A stretch of 37,395 nt of DNA from Streptomyces sp. H27-H5. Lineage in GTDB: Bacteria > Actinomycetota > Actinomycetes > Streptomycetales > Streptomycetaceae. A program made the position numbers and the translations under genes. The stretch is taken from NCBI RefSeq assembly GCF_026627505.1, contig NZ_JAPNLK010000080.1, positions 1-37,395 of the forward strand, given 5' to 3'. The notes under the pieces are model-generated. The model saw only the letters and a list, made by a program, of their open reading frames with translations. It ran no database searches and was not told where the DNA came from. Of the stretch, positions 16,656 through 24,999 are shown one piece after another. Position 1 is the first letter of the stretch; each line of letters begins with the position of its first letter.

Positions 16656-17879
16656 ATGACCCCGACCCAAGATCCCGCCGAGTCGGGCCCAAAGCCTTCT
16701 CGGTCTCTGGGAGTGCAGACCGCCGACGCCCGGGTGGCCAGGCTTCGGCGGCGTTTGGAGCGCCTGATAGGGATCGCGGCGACCGAAGGCAACGCCCTCA
16801 CCCCGCTGCGCAACGGAGACGAGATCTTCGCCGCGATGCTGGCCGGCATCCGCGGTGCTCGGCACACCGTGGACATGATGACGTTCGTGTACTGGAAGGG
16901 CGAGATCGCCCGTGACTTCGCCCGGGCCCTTGCCGAGCGGGCCCGTGCCGGAGTGCGGGTGCGGCTGTTGCTCGACGGTTTCGGCAGCCGCCTGATCGAG
17001 CGGGAACTGCTGGACTCCATGGAGGAGGCCGGAGTGACGGTGGCCTGGTTCCGCAAGCCGCTCTACCTCTCCCCGCTCAAGCAGAACCACCGCTGCCACC
17101 GCAAGGTCCTCGTCGTCGACGAGGAAACCGCGTTCACCGGCGGGGTCGGGATCGCCGAGGAGTGGTGCGGCAACGCGCGCAATGAGCGTGAATGGCGTGA
17201 CACGCACGTCGAGGTCCGAGGACCCGCCGTCGACGGGATCGCCGCCGCGTTCGCGCAGAACTGGGCAGAGTGCCACGACGAGCTCTTCGACGACCGTGAT
17301 CGATTCGTCGACCACCGGCACCAAGGCGACGCCATCGTGCAGGTGGTGCGCGGCTCGGCCAGCTTCGGCTGGCAGGACATGCAGACGTTGGTGCGCGTCA
17401 TGCTGGAGTCCGCCGAGGAACGCTTCCGCCTCGCGACCGCCTACTTCTCACCGGACGAGTACTTCATCGAGCTGCTGTGCGCGACGGCCGGGCGGGGGGT
17501 CGAGGTTGAGATCCTGCTCCCGGGTCCCCACACCGACAAGCGGGTCTGCCAGCTCGCCGGCCAGCACCACTACGAGGACCTCGTCTCCTGCGGGGTGAAG
17601 ATCTACCAGTACCAGCCGACGATGATGCACGCCAAGGTCATCACCGTCGACCGCGTCGCCGCACTGGTCGGATCGACCAACTTCAATCGCCGCTCTCTCG
17701 ATCGTGACGAAGAGGTCATGCTCGCCGTACTGGACGAGCGATTCACCGGGATACTCGACGGACACTTCGATGAGGACATCGCGGCGAGCGAGCTGATCCG
17801 AGAGGGCCGCTGGAAGAAGCGCCCTGTCCTTCAGCGGGCCCGGGAACTGGCAGTGCAGCCCATTCGCCGCTTCTTGTGA
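16656..17879 (+). CDS. Phospholipase D / cardiolipin synthase-like protein
   Basis: A 407-residue phosphatidyltransferase with two HKD motifs: H148-R-K150-VLVV-D155 and H325-A-K327-VITV-D332, each followed by the usual glycine/serine (FTGGVG, VGSTNFN). It would join phosphatidyl groups to make cardiolipin, or act as a phospholipase. It has no convincing N-terminal transmembrane hairpin, unlike classical ClsA, and resembles the soluble or peripheral ClsB-like forms. The ATG at 16656 with GGGAG in front is chosen; the open frame upstream is cysteine-rich noise. Monocistronic, followed by a long gene-free block. Intact. Confidence 0.88.
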   Translation: MTPTQDPAESGPKPSRSLGVQTADARVARLRRRLERLIGIAATEGNALTPLRNGDEIFAAMLAGIRGARHTVDMMTFVYWKGEIARDFARALAERARAGVRVRLLLDGFGSRLIERELLDSMEEAGVTVAWFRKPLYLSPLKQNHRCHRKVLVVDEETAFTGGVGIAEEWCGNARNEREWRDTHVEVRGPAVDGIAAAFAQNWAECHDELFDDRDRFVDHRHQGDAIVQVVRGSASFGWQDMQTLVRVMLESAEERFRLATAYFSPDEYFIELLCATAGRGVEVEILLPGPHTDKRVCQLAGQHHYEDLVSCGVKIYQYQPTMMHAKVITVDRVAALVGSTNFNRRSLDRDEEVMLAVLDERFTGILDGHFDEDIAASELIREGRWKKRPVLQRARELAVQPIRRFL

Positions 17880-18034
17880 TCGAGCCGGCGCACACGTTCG
17901 CGCGGGGCCGCAGGCGAGAGCTCGTACGAGTAGTGGCCGTGGCGGCGGGGGCTGCCGCAGACAGGCCGCAGCGTGGCATGGCGCCGGTGGACGGTCGGGT
18001 GGCCGCGCCGAGTGAGAGGCCGCAGCGCCGGGCT

Positions 18035-18051
18035 CGGGGGCTCGGCCCCCG
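18035..18051 (+). terminator. Weak hairpin downstream of the PLD-like gene
   Basis: A 7-bp stem (CGGGGGC, loop TCG, GCCCCCG) about 155 bases after the stop codon. It is the clearest hairpin near the gene end, but there is no T-run. Confidence 0.3.
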
Positions 18052-18239
18052 GTCCCTGTTGTCGCGCCCAGCTTTGCCCGCCCAGCCGTTCGTGCCCCGC
18101 CGCGAGTCCCATCAACCCTGCTGGGACTCGAATACCTCTCCCACCAAGCCCACAGAAATCTATCCCAGCGGGAGTAGACATCGGGTGGTGATGTGGTTAT
18201 GGTTTCACTCGTAACCAGATAGACCGCAAGGCCTGGCAG

Positions 18240-18645
18240 AGACGAACTGGCAGGCAGAAGTACTCGCAGTACCCGTAGTTGCAATGTTTTGGACGGTGCG
18301 GTGGTGGAGTTTCGAAGCCAGAGCGGTTGCGGGACGGCGACGGGACTGGTGACCGGACCGGGTGGCCCGCAGTGATCAGGGGCCGCCACGAGCAGTACCG
18401 CGGTTGACGCGGTGGTGAAGTACCAGCAGTACTCAGCAGTGAAGTCAGTGAGTGGTACCTCGTTGAAGGCGTCGGCTGCGGGCGCGCGCATCGGGAAGTT
18501 CGGCAGTGGGGTTCCAAGCCAGGGCAGACGCAGGATGGGCGACGGGGCTGGCTGCCGGAGCGTGGCGCTGGATCAGGTCACGAGTAGTACCGAGTGGAGT
18601 AGTACAGCAGTTCGCAGTATCAGCAGTTCCCGCAGGTAAGTAGTT
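18240..18645 (+). repeat. Imperfect ~200-bp tandem duplication in non-coding DNA
   Basis: Two related copies are offset by 201 bases. The anchor AAGCCAG occurs at 18315 and 18516, each followed by a similar purine-rich run ending in GCGACGGG[A/G]CTGG, then GATCAGG and CACGAG[C/T]AGTACCG. The second half of each copy is dense in AGTAC and CAGCAGT words. The block from 17880 to 18910 has no supportable coding frame and lower third-position bias than its neighbours. It leads into the hairpin at 18855 and the MerR-like gene, so it may be a long leader or an unknown structured RNA. A third, more diverged copy may follow to 18850. Confidence 0.55.
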
Positions 18646-18854
18646 GATCATCCGAGGGATGAACGGAGGAGTGAAGCGCCATCAGGATCGCCCGGACGCG
18701 GTGACAGGGTCCGGGTACCGCAGGACATCGATAGTGAGGTGGTCTCCGGTCAAGCAACCGCGATCCCCGCATCCCCGACAGCATCCAGGTCGGGTTGGCG
18801 GAAACAGAAGGCCGGCGCAGTATCAGGGCCGGTAGATGGTGTAGTAGTTCCTTC

Positions 18855-18885
18855 GGGGCCCCGGTGCCATAGGCACCGGGGCCCC
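18855..18885 (+). terminator. Perfect 14-bp hairpin (terminator or attenuator)
   Basis: GGGGCCCCGGTGCC (18855-18868), loop ATA, GGCACCGGGGCCCC (18872-18885). It stands 25 bases before the ATG of the MerR-like gene and after the repeat block. It could end a non-coding transcript or attenuate transcription into the downstream gene. Confidence 0.65.
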
Positions 18886-18910
18886 TCCACGCGTTTCACA
18901 GAGAGGTGTG

Positions 18911-19261
18911 ATGACAGCAGCGACTCCGACCGGCCCCCTGGGCGGTCACCTGGACGACGACGATTACCCCGCCTACACGATGGGTCGGGCGGCCGAGATG
19001 CTCGGCACCACCCAAGGCTTCCTCCGCGCCATCGGCGACGCCCGCCTCATCACACCGCTGCGCTCCGCGGGTGGGCACCGCCGCTACTCCCGCTACCAAC
19101 TGCGGATCGCGGCCCGCGCCCGGGAGCTCGTCGACCAGGGAACCCCGATCGAGGCTGCCTGCCGCATCGTCATCCTCGAAGACCAGCTGGAAGAAGCGCA
19201 GCGCCTCAACGCCGAATACCGCAACGCCGCCGCGGCGACGGATCCGCCGTCCGCGGACTGA
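18911..19261 (+). CDS. MerR-like helix-turn-helix transcriptional regulator
   Basis: A 116-residue DNA-binding protein. After an acidic N-terminus (HLDDDDYP) comes the MerR-type winged helix: YTMGRAAEMLGTTQGFLRAI, then ARLITPLRSAGGHRRYSRYQ with the characteristic GGHRRYS wing, and a helix RIAARARELVDQGTPIEAAC. A predicted coiled-coil tail EDQLEEAQRLNAE follows. No effector domain or cysteine cluster is present, so metal sensing is unlikely. ATG 18911 is preceded by GAGAGG. The gene lies behind an unusually long non-coding region with repeats and a strong hairpin, which suggests post-initiation control. Targets unknown. Confidence 0.85.
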   Translation: MTAATPTGPLGGHLDDDDYPAYTMGRAAEMLGTTQGFLRAIGDARLITPLRSAGGHRRYSRYQLRIAARARELVDQGTPIEAACRIVILEDQLEEAQRLNAEYRNAAAATDPPSAD

Positions 19262-19321
19262 AGAGGGGCGTGCCCGCCGGGTGCCAGGTGACTCAGGTCC
19301 GCGCCGTGACGGTCCTGTTCC

Positions 19322-20206
19322 TCACCCCAGGGGAATGGCCCGGCAGTGGGCCGTCGCGTCCTTGGACGGTCGTGAGGCGTCGGTGAGGTCTGCGCCGGTG
19401 GCGGCGTCACGCCGGGAGTTGCCGACGCCGTGCCAGTCCAGGCACATGACGGTCGCGTCATCGTCCACCTGGTCGGCCTGGTGGGCCTGTTCCGCGAGGT
19501 CGGCTCCCGCCCGCCGTGCCCGCCGCAGGGCACCGACCATCAGGGTGGCCAGCAGTGCGGCGTCGACGTCGTGACCCATGGCGTCGGTCACGGAGAGCTG
19601 GACCGTGTCCCGGTCGAGCACATAGTCGAAGGTGTCGCCCCCCACATGGTCGGCGGGTTCCAGCGCCCCCGCGACCGCAAACTGTGCCGCCTCGCACGCC
19701 AGTGACGCGGGGAGCAGACGGTGCTGGATCTCCGCGGCCAGGCTCAGCGGCTCGGTACGGCGGCCCCACTGGTACACATCGGTGTGGGACCGGTTCGCGA
19801 TGACGATGTACGCCAACGCGTGCGCGGTCTCGCCGATCTCCCGCATCACCCGCGGACCCGGTGCCGCGGGGAGGAACAGTTCGAGGAGGCCGAGGGCGTC
19901 CCCGCGGTTGGTCACCGGGGCGACGACCCGCACCGGCTGATTCCCGCCCCTGTCCTCGACCCTCGGCCGCTGGCTGCGGTTCACGTCGTCGTACAGGGTG
20001 CCCCGCAGCGGGATGCGCCGGGCCGGCCCACCGGTCTCGACGCTGCCCGCGGCGCCGAGCCATACGACCGAACGGCCGGTGAAGTCGGTGATCAGGAAAG
20101 ACACCGAAGCGGCTCCGAGGTGCTCTTTGAGCATGCGCGCCACCACGTCGAGCGATTCCACGGGCGCCGCGGCTTCCGCCGCCTCCAAGGTTCCCGCCAA
20201 GGTCAT
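19322..20206 (-). CDS. SpoIIE-type PP2C phosphatase with in-frame catalytic deletion
   Basis: A 294-residue protein with a GAF-like N-terminal sensory part (residues ~1-140) and the start of a SpoIIE/PP2C phosphatase domain. D191 in VGGDTFDY and D208 in TDAMGHD are present, the first two metal motifs. After AEQAHQADQ (246) the sequence jumps directly to VDDDATVMCLDWHG, the last motif. Compared with its paralogue at 22137-23309, about 129 residues are missing in frame, including the third metal motif (TDGV-like). This is probably an inactive phosphatase, perhaps retained as a binding domain. ATG 20206 is supported by GGTGAGG; upstream extension is unlikely. The C-terminal 35 residues are unrelated tail. 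Known family role: dephosphorylating anti-anti-sigma factors. Confidence 0.75.
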   Translation of the reverse strand: MTLAGTLEAAEAAAPVESLDVVARMLKEHLGAASVSFLITDFTGRSVVWLGAAGSVETGGPARRIPLRGTLYDDVNRSQRPRVEDRGGNQPVRVVAPVTNRGDALGLLELFLPAAPGPRVMREIGETAHALAYIVIANRSHTDVYQWGRRTEPLSLAAEIQHRLLPASLACEAAQFAVAGALEPADHVGGDTFDYVLDRDTVQLSVTDAMGHDVDAALLATLMVGALRRARRAGADLAEQAHQADQVDDDATVMCLDWHGVGNSRRDAATGADLTDASRPSKDATAHCRAIPLG

Positions 20207-20568
20207 CGCCTCACCCCGCCGGATCCCGCCCACGGGAAGATCGGAGGCTGCCCGTCGTCCGGCTCTCCTGCGGTCACAGCAACCCCTTACTGCTCGACGC
20301 CGACCCGGGGGCTCCATCCCGGATCCGCAGCGATCCGCGCCTGCACCGGACAGGTCACATTTCATCACAAGCCACCCGTTTCGAAGCGTGACAGCCTGCC
20401 CGACGACCCCGGGGCCTGCCGGTTGTTCGTGGGTTCCGGCGGCGTTCAGTGATCACCGGCGCTCTGGATGTTCACGGGAAGGAGCGGCAGCACCTTGGTC
20501 GTCCCGTTCCTCCAGGAAGACGCGGTCGCGCTCTTGATTGCGCTTGCGTTCGCTCCTTGTCTCCTCGA

Positions 20569-21195
20569 TCACACGCTCTCTTCCTGACGGACGGAGAAAG
20601 CACCCGCGGCAGCCGCCAGGACTGCCGCCTCCGCTGCCCGTTTCGGGAGTTGCGAATCCGGGTCGGCGCGCAGGAGCACCAGCTGGTGGTAGAGCGGCGC
20701 CGTGGCGGCGATCAGCAGGCTCCGCGCGTCCGTGTGCCGTGCGGGGAGTTCACCGCGCTCGATGGCACGCTCGACGAGGATCTCGCACTGGGCGTACCGG
20801 TCCGTCCACAACTGCGTCTGGGCCCGCGCGGCCTGTTCGGAGTGGAACGAGGCGGCCATCAGGGCGACGGCGAACGACGGCTGTACGACCAGGGATTCCT
20901 GGATCTCCTGGTTGAGGGCCGTCAGGCCGCCGCGCAGCGAGCCGGTGTCCGGTGGCTGCCAGTCCTTCTCGCCGGCGGCGTCGATGACGTCGACGAGCAG
21001 GCCGCCGACATCGCGCCAACGCCGGTAGACCGTGGCACGGTGCACTCCGGCCCACGTCGCGACACCCTCCATCGTGAGTCCTTCGTGACCGCCTTCAGCG
21101 AGTTCGGCGCGCACCGCATCGAGAACCTGGGCGCGGATGCGGGCGGTGCGACCGCCCGGACGGCGGTCCGACATCGTGTCCAGTGGGTCTGTCAT
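20569..21195 (-). CDS. TetR family transcriptional regulator
   Basis: A 208-residue TetR repressor. The DNA-binding N-terminus reads ARIRAQVLDAVRAELAEGGH, then LTMEGVATWAGVHRATVYRR, the usual TetR helix-turn-helix with YRRW at its end. The C-terminal domain (from residue ~85) is helical and would bind an unknown ligand. There is no strong RBS before ATG 21195, and the ATG at 21174 would remove seven residues. It is divergent from the Vat-like acetyltransferase gene with a 98-bp spacer holding the palindrome TTGATCAA (21213-21220), so it probably represses that gene. Intact. Confidence 0.85.
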   Translation of the reverse strand: MTDPLDTMSDRRPGGRTARIRAQVLDAVRAELAEGGHEGLTMEGVATWAGVHRATVYRRWRDVGGLLVDVIDAAGEKDWQPPDTGSLRGGLTALNQEIQESLVVQPSFAVALMAASFHSEQAARAQTQLWTDRYAQCEILVERAIERGELPARHTDARSLLIAATAPLYHQLVLLRADPDSQLPKRAAEAAVLAAAAGAFSVRQEESV

Positions 21196-21293
21196 CGGCC
21201 ATCAGTATCCGGTTGATCAAGGCGGCAGGGCTGTGCCAGCATCCTCACGCGACAGTTGTCGCCCAGGTCCAGTGGAGAGGAACCGCTTCCACG

Positions 21294-21947
21294 ATGCCGC
21301 CCGTTCCCGCCGACCCCACCGTGCTCCACCCGATGCCCGAGCACCCGCGCGTGGTTCTGCTCGCGCAGCTGGTGAAGTCGCCGCTGATCGAGGTCGGTGA
21401 CTTCACCTACTACGACGATCCGGACGACCCGACCGCGTTCGAGACGCGCAACGTCCTGTACCACTACGGTCCCGAGCGGCTTGTCATCGGCAAGTACTGC
21501 GCGCTGGGGACGGGCACCCGGTTCATCATGAACGGCGCCAACCACCGCATGGACGGTCCGTCCACCTTCCCGTTCCCCACCATGGGGGGCTCCTGGGCGG
21601 AGCACTTCGACCTGATCACCGACCTGCCCGGCCGGGGCGACACGGTCGTCGGCAACGACGTGTGGTTCGGCCACGGCGCCACGGTCATGCCCGGTGTACG
21701 CATCGGTCATGGCGCGATCATCGCCGCCGGTGCCGTGGTCACGGGCGACGTCCCCGACTACGGCATCGTCGGCGGCAACCCCGCCCGGCTCATCCGCACC
21801 CGCTACGACGCTGCGGACATCGCCCGGCTCCTCGCCGTGGCGTGGTGGGACTGGCCCGTGCAGCACATCACCCGGCATGTACGGACGATCATGTCGGGGA
21901 CCGTCGCCGATCTGGAGGAGGCCGCCATCCGGATCGAACAGCCCTGA
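21294..21947 (+). CDS. Vat-type xenobiotic O-acetyltransferase (left-handed beta-helix)
   Basis: A 217-residue hexapeptide-repeat acetyltransferase of the CatB/Vat class, which transfers acetyl from acetyl-CoA to hydroxyl groups such as streptogramin A or chloramphenicol. Family marks are clear: IGKYCALGTGTRFIMNGANH with the catalytic His in NGANHRMDG, the TVVGNDVWFGHGATVMPGVR turns, AIIAAGAVVTGDVPDY and the VGGNPARLIR C-terminal signature. Length matches the family (~210). GGAGAGG lies ~13 bases before ATG 21294. The divergent TetR gene suggests inducible expression by a compound. Which compound is acetylated is unknown; streptogramin A resistance is the best guess from the close Vat-like pattern. 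Confidence 0.88.
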   Translation: MPPVPADPTVLHPMPEHPRVVLLAQLVKSPLIEVGDFTYYDDPDDPTAFETRNVLYHYGPERLVIGKYCALGTGTRFIMNGANHRMDGPSTFPFPTMGGSWAEHFDLITDLPGRGDTVVGNDVWFGHGATVMPGVRIGHGAIIAAGAVVTGDVPDYGIVGGNPARLIRTRYDAADIARLLAVAWWDWPVQHITRHVRTIMSGTVADLEEAAIRIEQP

Positions 21948-22136
21948 CACCGCGTCCTCGCCACACCGCCCGCACCCGTCCCGCGCCAGAAACGATGTAC
22001 GCACTGCGGCGTACCCGCCCGGCCATGCCTCCACCGTGCGCCCGGCTCCGGGCACCGCCGCCGCGCTTGTTCGCGCCGAGTTCGAGCGGGGGAGACCGGA
22101 CGCCCGGCCGGCCTGGCGCTGCGCTGTGGCTGCCGG

Positions 22137-23309
22137 TCAGGCTGGGGAGGGCCTGCCGAACCAGTCCATGCACAGGACCAAGGCGTCGTCGTCGGGGTCG
22201 GTGTCGCGGTAGGCGGCCAGTTCCTGGAGGATCGCGCGGGGCACGGCTGCGGCCGGGAGCAGGCTGGTGGCGTGGATCGCCCGGGCCAGGGCGCGTTCGC
22301 TGTAGGTTTCCCCGCCTTCGCGGGCGGCCGCGTACACGCCGTCGCTGACGAAGATCAGGCGGTCGCCGGGCAACGCCTGGAAGTCCTGCGCGGTGTAGTC
22401 GGATTCCTCGATCATTCCGAGGGGGAGTTGCGCTTCGAACTCGATGCGGTCGACGGATCTGTCTCTGTAGCGCCACAGCTGTGGAGAGCCGGCGTCCACG
22501 ACTCGGCCTCGTCCGGTGGCCAGCTCGAAGGACAGCAGGAGGGTGGATACGTACTGGTGGCCGCGGTACTGCCCGTAGATGGCCTGGTCGGCGAGCGCCG
22601 CCTGGTCGGCGATGTCGACCCCGGCTCGCCTCGCGTTGCGCAGCGCGTTGATGGCGAGGTTGGTCAGAAGTGAGGCCTGGATGCCTTCGCCCATTCCGTT
22701 GGTGACGGCAAGCGTGAGGGTTTCGGCGGTGGTCGACCAGTCGAAATTGTCGCCGTGGATGTCGTAGGCGGGCTCCAGTTGGGCTCCGATGGCGTACTCG
22801 GGGCGGGCGCACGCTCGCGCGGGCAGAAGCTGCCACTGCATCTCGGCGGCCAGGGTGAGTCGACTGGCGCGCCGGGCCTGGAGGTAGAGGTCGGTGTCGC
22901 GCTCGGCCACGACGATCTCGTGCCCCAGGAGTTCCGCCAGGTCGTTCAGTTCACCGACGGTCTCCGGGGTGGACGCGTCCTCGGGCATCCGCACGGTGAG
23001 GATCCCCATCCGGTCACCGCGAACAGTCACCGGCAGGTGGAGGTCCACGGCGCCGTCCTGTGCCGTGGACTGCTCGTACGGTTCCTGGCTGCCGAAGGCC
23101 CGGCCCTCGGGGCTTGCCTGTACGGGCAGGGGATGGGCGGTGTGGGGCAGTGCGGTCACCGGTTGGAGCACGGTGAGGCTGTAGTCGGCCATGAGGAGGT
23201 CGACCTCGATCGCGTGGTAGTGCTCCATCAAGGCGGCGCGGATCGACCGGAGAAGGTTGTGGGGCGCGGCCGTGCGCAAAGCACGCTCAACGGCGAGGAA
23301 GTTCGTCAT
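22137..23309 (-). CDS. SpoIIE-type PP2C phosphatase with GAF-like sensor
   Basis: A 390-residue putative serine phosphatase of the partner-switching type. Residues ~1-145 form a GAF-like sensory region, and LAAEMQWQLLPARA (153-166) is the linker helix typical before the catalytic domain. The PP2C motifs are D187 (HGDNFDW), VTNGMGEG at 202-209, D323 (VSDGV) and the DPDDDALVL end (371-379). At position 204 the usual metal-binding Asp (GDVxGHG) is Asn, so metal binding may be changed. The start is ambiguous (ATG 23309, ATG 23321 or GTG 23354) because no good RBS is seen; 23309 keeps all domains. It is a paralogue of the protein at 19322-20206. Confidence 0.8.
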   Translation of the reverse strand: MTNFLAVERALRTAAPHNLLRSIRAALMEHYHAIEVDLLMADYSLTVLQPVTALPHTAHPLPVQASPEGRAFGSQEPYEQSTAQDGAVDLHLPVTVRGDRMGILTVRMPEDASTPETVGELNDLAELLGHEIVVAERDTDLYLQARRASRLTLAAEMQWQLLPARACARPEYAIGAQLEPAYDIHGDNFDWSTTAETLTLAVTNGMGEGIQASLLTNLAINALRNARRAGVDIADQAALADQAIYGQYRGHQYVSTLLLSFELATGRGRVVDAGSPQLWRYRDRSVDRIEFEAQLPLGMIEESDYTAQDFQALPGDRLIFVSDGVYAAAREGGETYSERALARAIHATSLLPAAAVPRAILQELAAYRDTDPDDDALVLCMDWFGRPSPA

Positions 23310-23569
23310 GGGCGGGATCATTTCTTCGAGAGGGGGTGGATCGGGCGGGGACACACCGGGGAACCGGTGGCCACAGGGTTCGAGGCCAAGACATCATCTT
23401 CGCGTGCACAGGCCTGTTCGGATGCGTCCGCCCGGGACCTGTCATGGCCGGTCGCCGACTGCCACCCGCGGGGAGGCGGTCGACCGGCGGTCCCTCGTGT
23501 GCCTCGGGCGACGAGGCGGTCCGTGCGCCGCGCCCCACGCTGAAGGGTGGGCCCAACGCGTCGGTCAGG

Positions 23570-24232
23570 TCAGGTACTGCGCTGGTCGTGGCTGTCCTGG
23601 CGGAGTCGGTCGGTGTGCCGGGTCATGATGTCGATGCGGTCGGCGAGATCGGAGTCCTCGGGGCGCAGATGGGCCCGGGTGTCGGCCAGGGGTTGGACGA
23701 GTTGGGCGGCGTCGTTGTCGGCGAGGGCCTGATTCAGGTCTCCCATGGCGCTCTCGGAGCCGGCGGGAAGGTCGGTGAGAGCGCTGACCTGGCCGGCGAG
23801 GCGGCGCAGGTCGGCGGCGTTGTCGCGGGCCCAGGCGGTCACGGTGCGATCGGCGGCGCGGGAGTCGCGGGTGGCCTGGACGCGCTGCTCTCCGGTGCTG
23901 CCCGCGGTGCCCGGGCGCAGGCGCAGATAGCGGCGCTCGGCGGCCTGGCGGCTCGCGACGCCGAGGGGGCCGGCGAGGTCGGCCCAGCTCGCGCCCTGAT
24001 CCCGGGCGGTTTCGATCAGCGCGCTCTCCCACCCGGCGAGCTGCTCGCGGATCTCGCGCAGCGTCAGCAGCGCGGCCAACGCGGGGTGCGGGCCGGATTC
24101 AACCGACAGCGGTGCTTTGGCCGTTGGCGTTCCTGCGGATTGCCGCGCTTCGTCCACGGACTTGCTGATGGCTTCCAATGCCGCGGCAGCGGCAAGAAAG
24201 GTGACCGGTGCGGGCGGGGCGGCCTCGTTCAT
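23570..24232 (-). CDS. rheA: RheA-type thermosensing repressor of hsp18
   Basis: A 220-residue protein matching the Streptomyces HSP18 regulator RheA. It is mostly helical with LLTLREIREQLAGWESALIE, then ARDQGASWADLAGPLGVASRQAAERRYLRL as the DNA-binding part near residues 85-115, and a charged C-terminal half. RheA is known in S. albus to repress hsp18 and itself and to change conformation with temperature. The identification is strengthened by position (divergent from an Hsp18 gene) and by two RheA-type operators in the spacer. ATG 24232 behind GGAGAG is preferred; an earlier ATG at 24256 abuts GGAGG with no spacing. Intact. Confidence 0.85.
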   Translation of the reverse strand: MNEAAPPAPVTFLAAAAALEAISKSVDEARQSAGTPTAKAPLSVESGPHPALAALLTLREIREQLAGWESALIETARDQGASWADLAGPLGVASRQAAERRYLRLRPGTAGSTGEQRVQATRDSRAADRTVTAWARDNAADLRRLAGQVSALTDLPAGSESAMGDLNQALADNDAAQLVQPLADTRAHLRPEDSDLADRIDIMTRHTDRLRQDSHDQRST

Positions 24233-24250
24233 GGAGCTCTCCATTGGTCG

Positions 24251-24295
24251 CGTCATCCTCCAGATGACGTTTCACTTGTCATCGCTTCGATGACA
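24251..24295. promoter_or_regulatory. Two tandem RheA-type operators
   Basis: CGTCATC-N5-GATGACG at 24251-24269 and TGTCATC-N5-GATGACA at 24277-24295. The second equals the operator described for RheA. The first overlaps the 5' end of rheA itself, which fits autoregulation; the second fits control of hsp18. Confidence 0.85.
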
Positions 24296-24362
24296 TGTTA
24301 CAACGGATGCACGTTGAAGCGCATTGGCAGTTTCTGCCTGAACCAAGTGGAGGTGTTTCGCG

Positions 24363-24797
24363 ATGTTGATGCGCACTGACCCGTTCCGCGAGATGGACCG
24401 GATCGTCCAGCAGCTGTCGGGTACGTCGGGCACGTGGTCGAAGCCGTCGGTGATGCCGATGGACGCTTACCGGCAGGGCGATGTCTACGTGATCGCCTTC
24501 GACCTTCCCGGTGTGGACCGTGAGGCGATCGACATCGACGTGGAGCGCAACATGCTCAAGGTCAAGGCCGAACGTCGCCCCTCGGGTAAGTCCGACGGCG
24601 TGCAGATGGAACTCTCCGAGCGGCCCCTGGGCGTCTTCTCCCGCCAGGTCATGCTGGCCGACACCCTTGACACCGAGCGCATCGAAGCCGACTACGACGC
24701 GGGTGTCCTGACCCTGCGGATCCCGATCGCCGAGCGCGCCAAGCCCCGCAAGATCAGCATCGGCGGCACCGACGACCGCAAGCAGATCTCCGGCTGA
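24363..24797 (+). CDS. hsp18: Small heat-shock protein Hsp18 (Hsp20 family)
   Basis: A 144-residue ATP-independent holdase with a central alpha-crystallin domain. Signs are PSVMPMDAYRQGDVYVIAFD at the domain start, LPGVDREAIDIDVERNMLKV, the loop ERPLGVFSRQVMLADTLDTE and the conserved strand DAGVLTLRIPIAERAKPR, ending with the ISIGG tail that replaces the IxI motif. It binds unfolding proteins and forms oligomers at high temperature, and in Streptomyces it protects against heat shock. GGAGG lies nine bases upstream of ATG 24363. It is divergent from rheA across the operators and therefore expected to be heat-inducible. Confidence 0.93.
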   Translation: MLMRTDPFREMDRIVQQLSGTSGTWSKPSVMPMDAYRQGDVYVIAFDLPGVDREAIDIDVERNMLKVKAERRPSGKSDGVQMELSERPLGVFSRQVMLADTLDTERIEADYDAGVLTLRIPIAERAKPRKISIGGTDDRKQISG

Positions 24798-24999
24798 ACC
24801 TGCCTCCTGTGAAGCACGGCGGGGGCCGCGAACCGGACCCCTGCGGCAACGGGTCGGGCATCCACCGCGAGGCCGGCGACCGGCAGACCTCCAGCTGACA
24901 GGTCGCCGGCCCTCGGGGATGCCCGGGCTCTCGGCCCCGGCGCTGCCGGTCTCGGTCTCCGCCGCTTCTCACTCTCACTCCTTCCCCGGAGGTGACGTG

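Noticed and set aside
18085..18180. A tRNA-like GGTATTCGAGTCCC on the minus strand
   Set aside because: No acceptor stem, anticodon loop or D-arm could be paired around it.
18240..18645. CRISPR-like appearance of AGTAC/CAGCAGT repeats
   Set aside because: Repeats are short, irregular and not separated by constant-length spacers; no cas genes are present.
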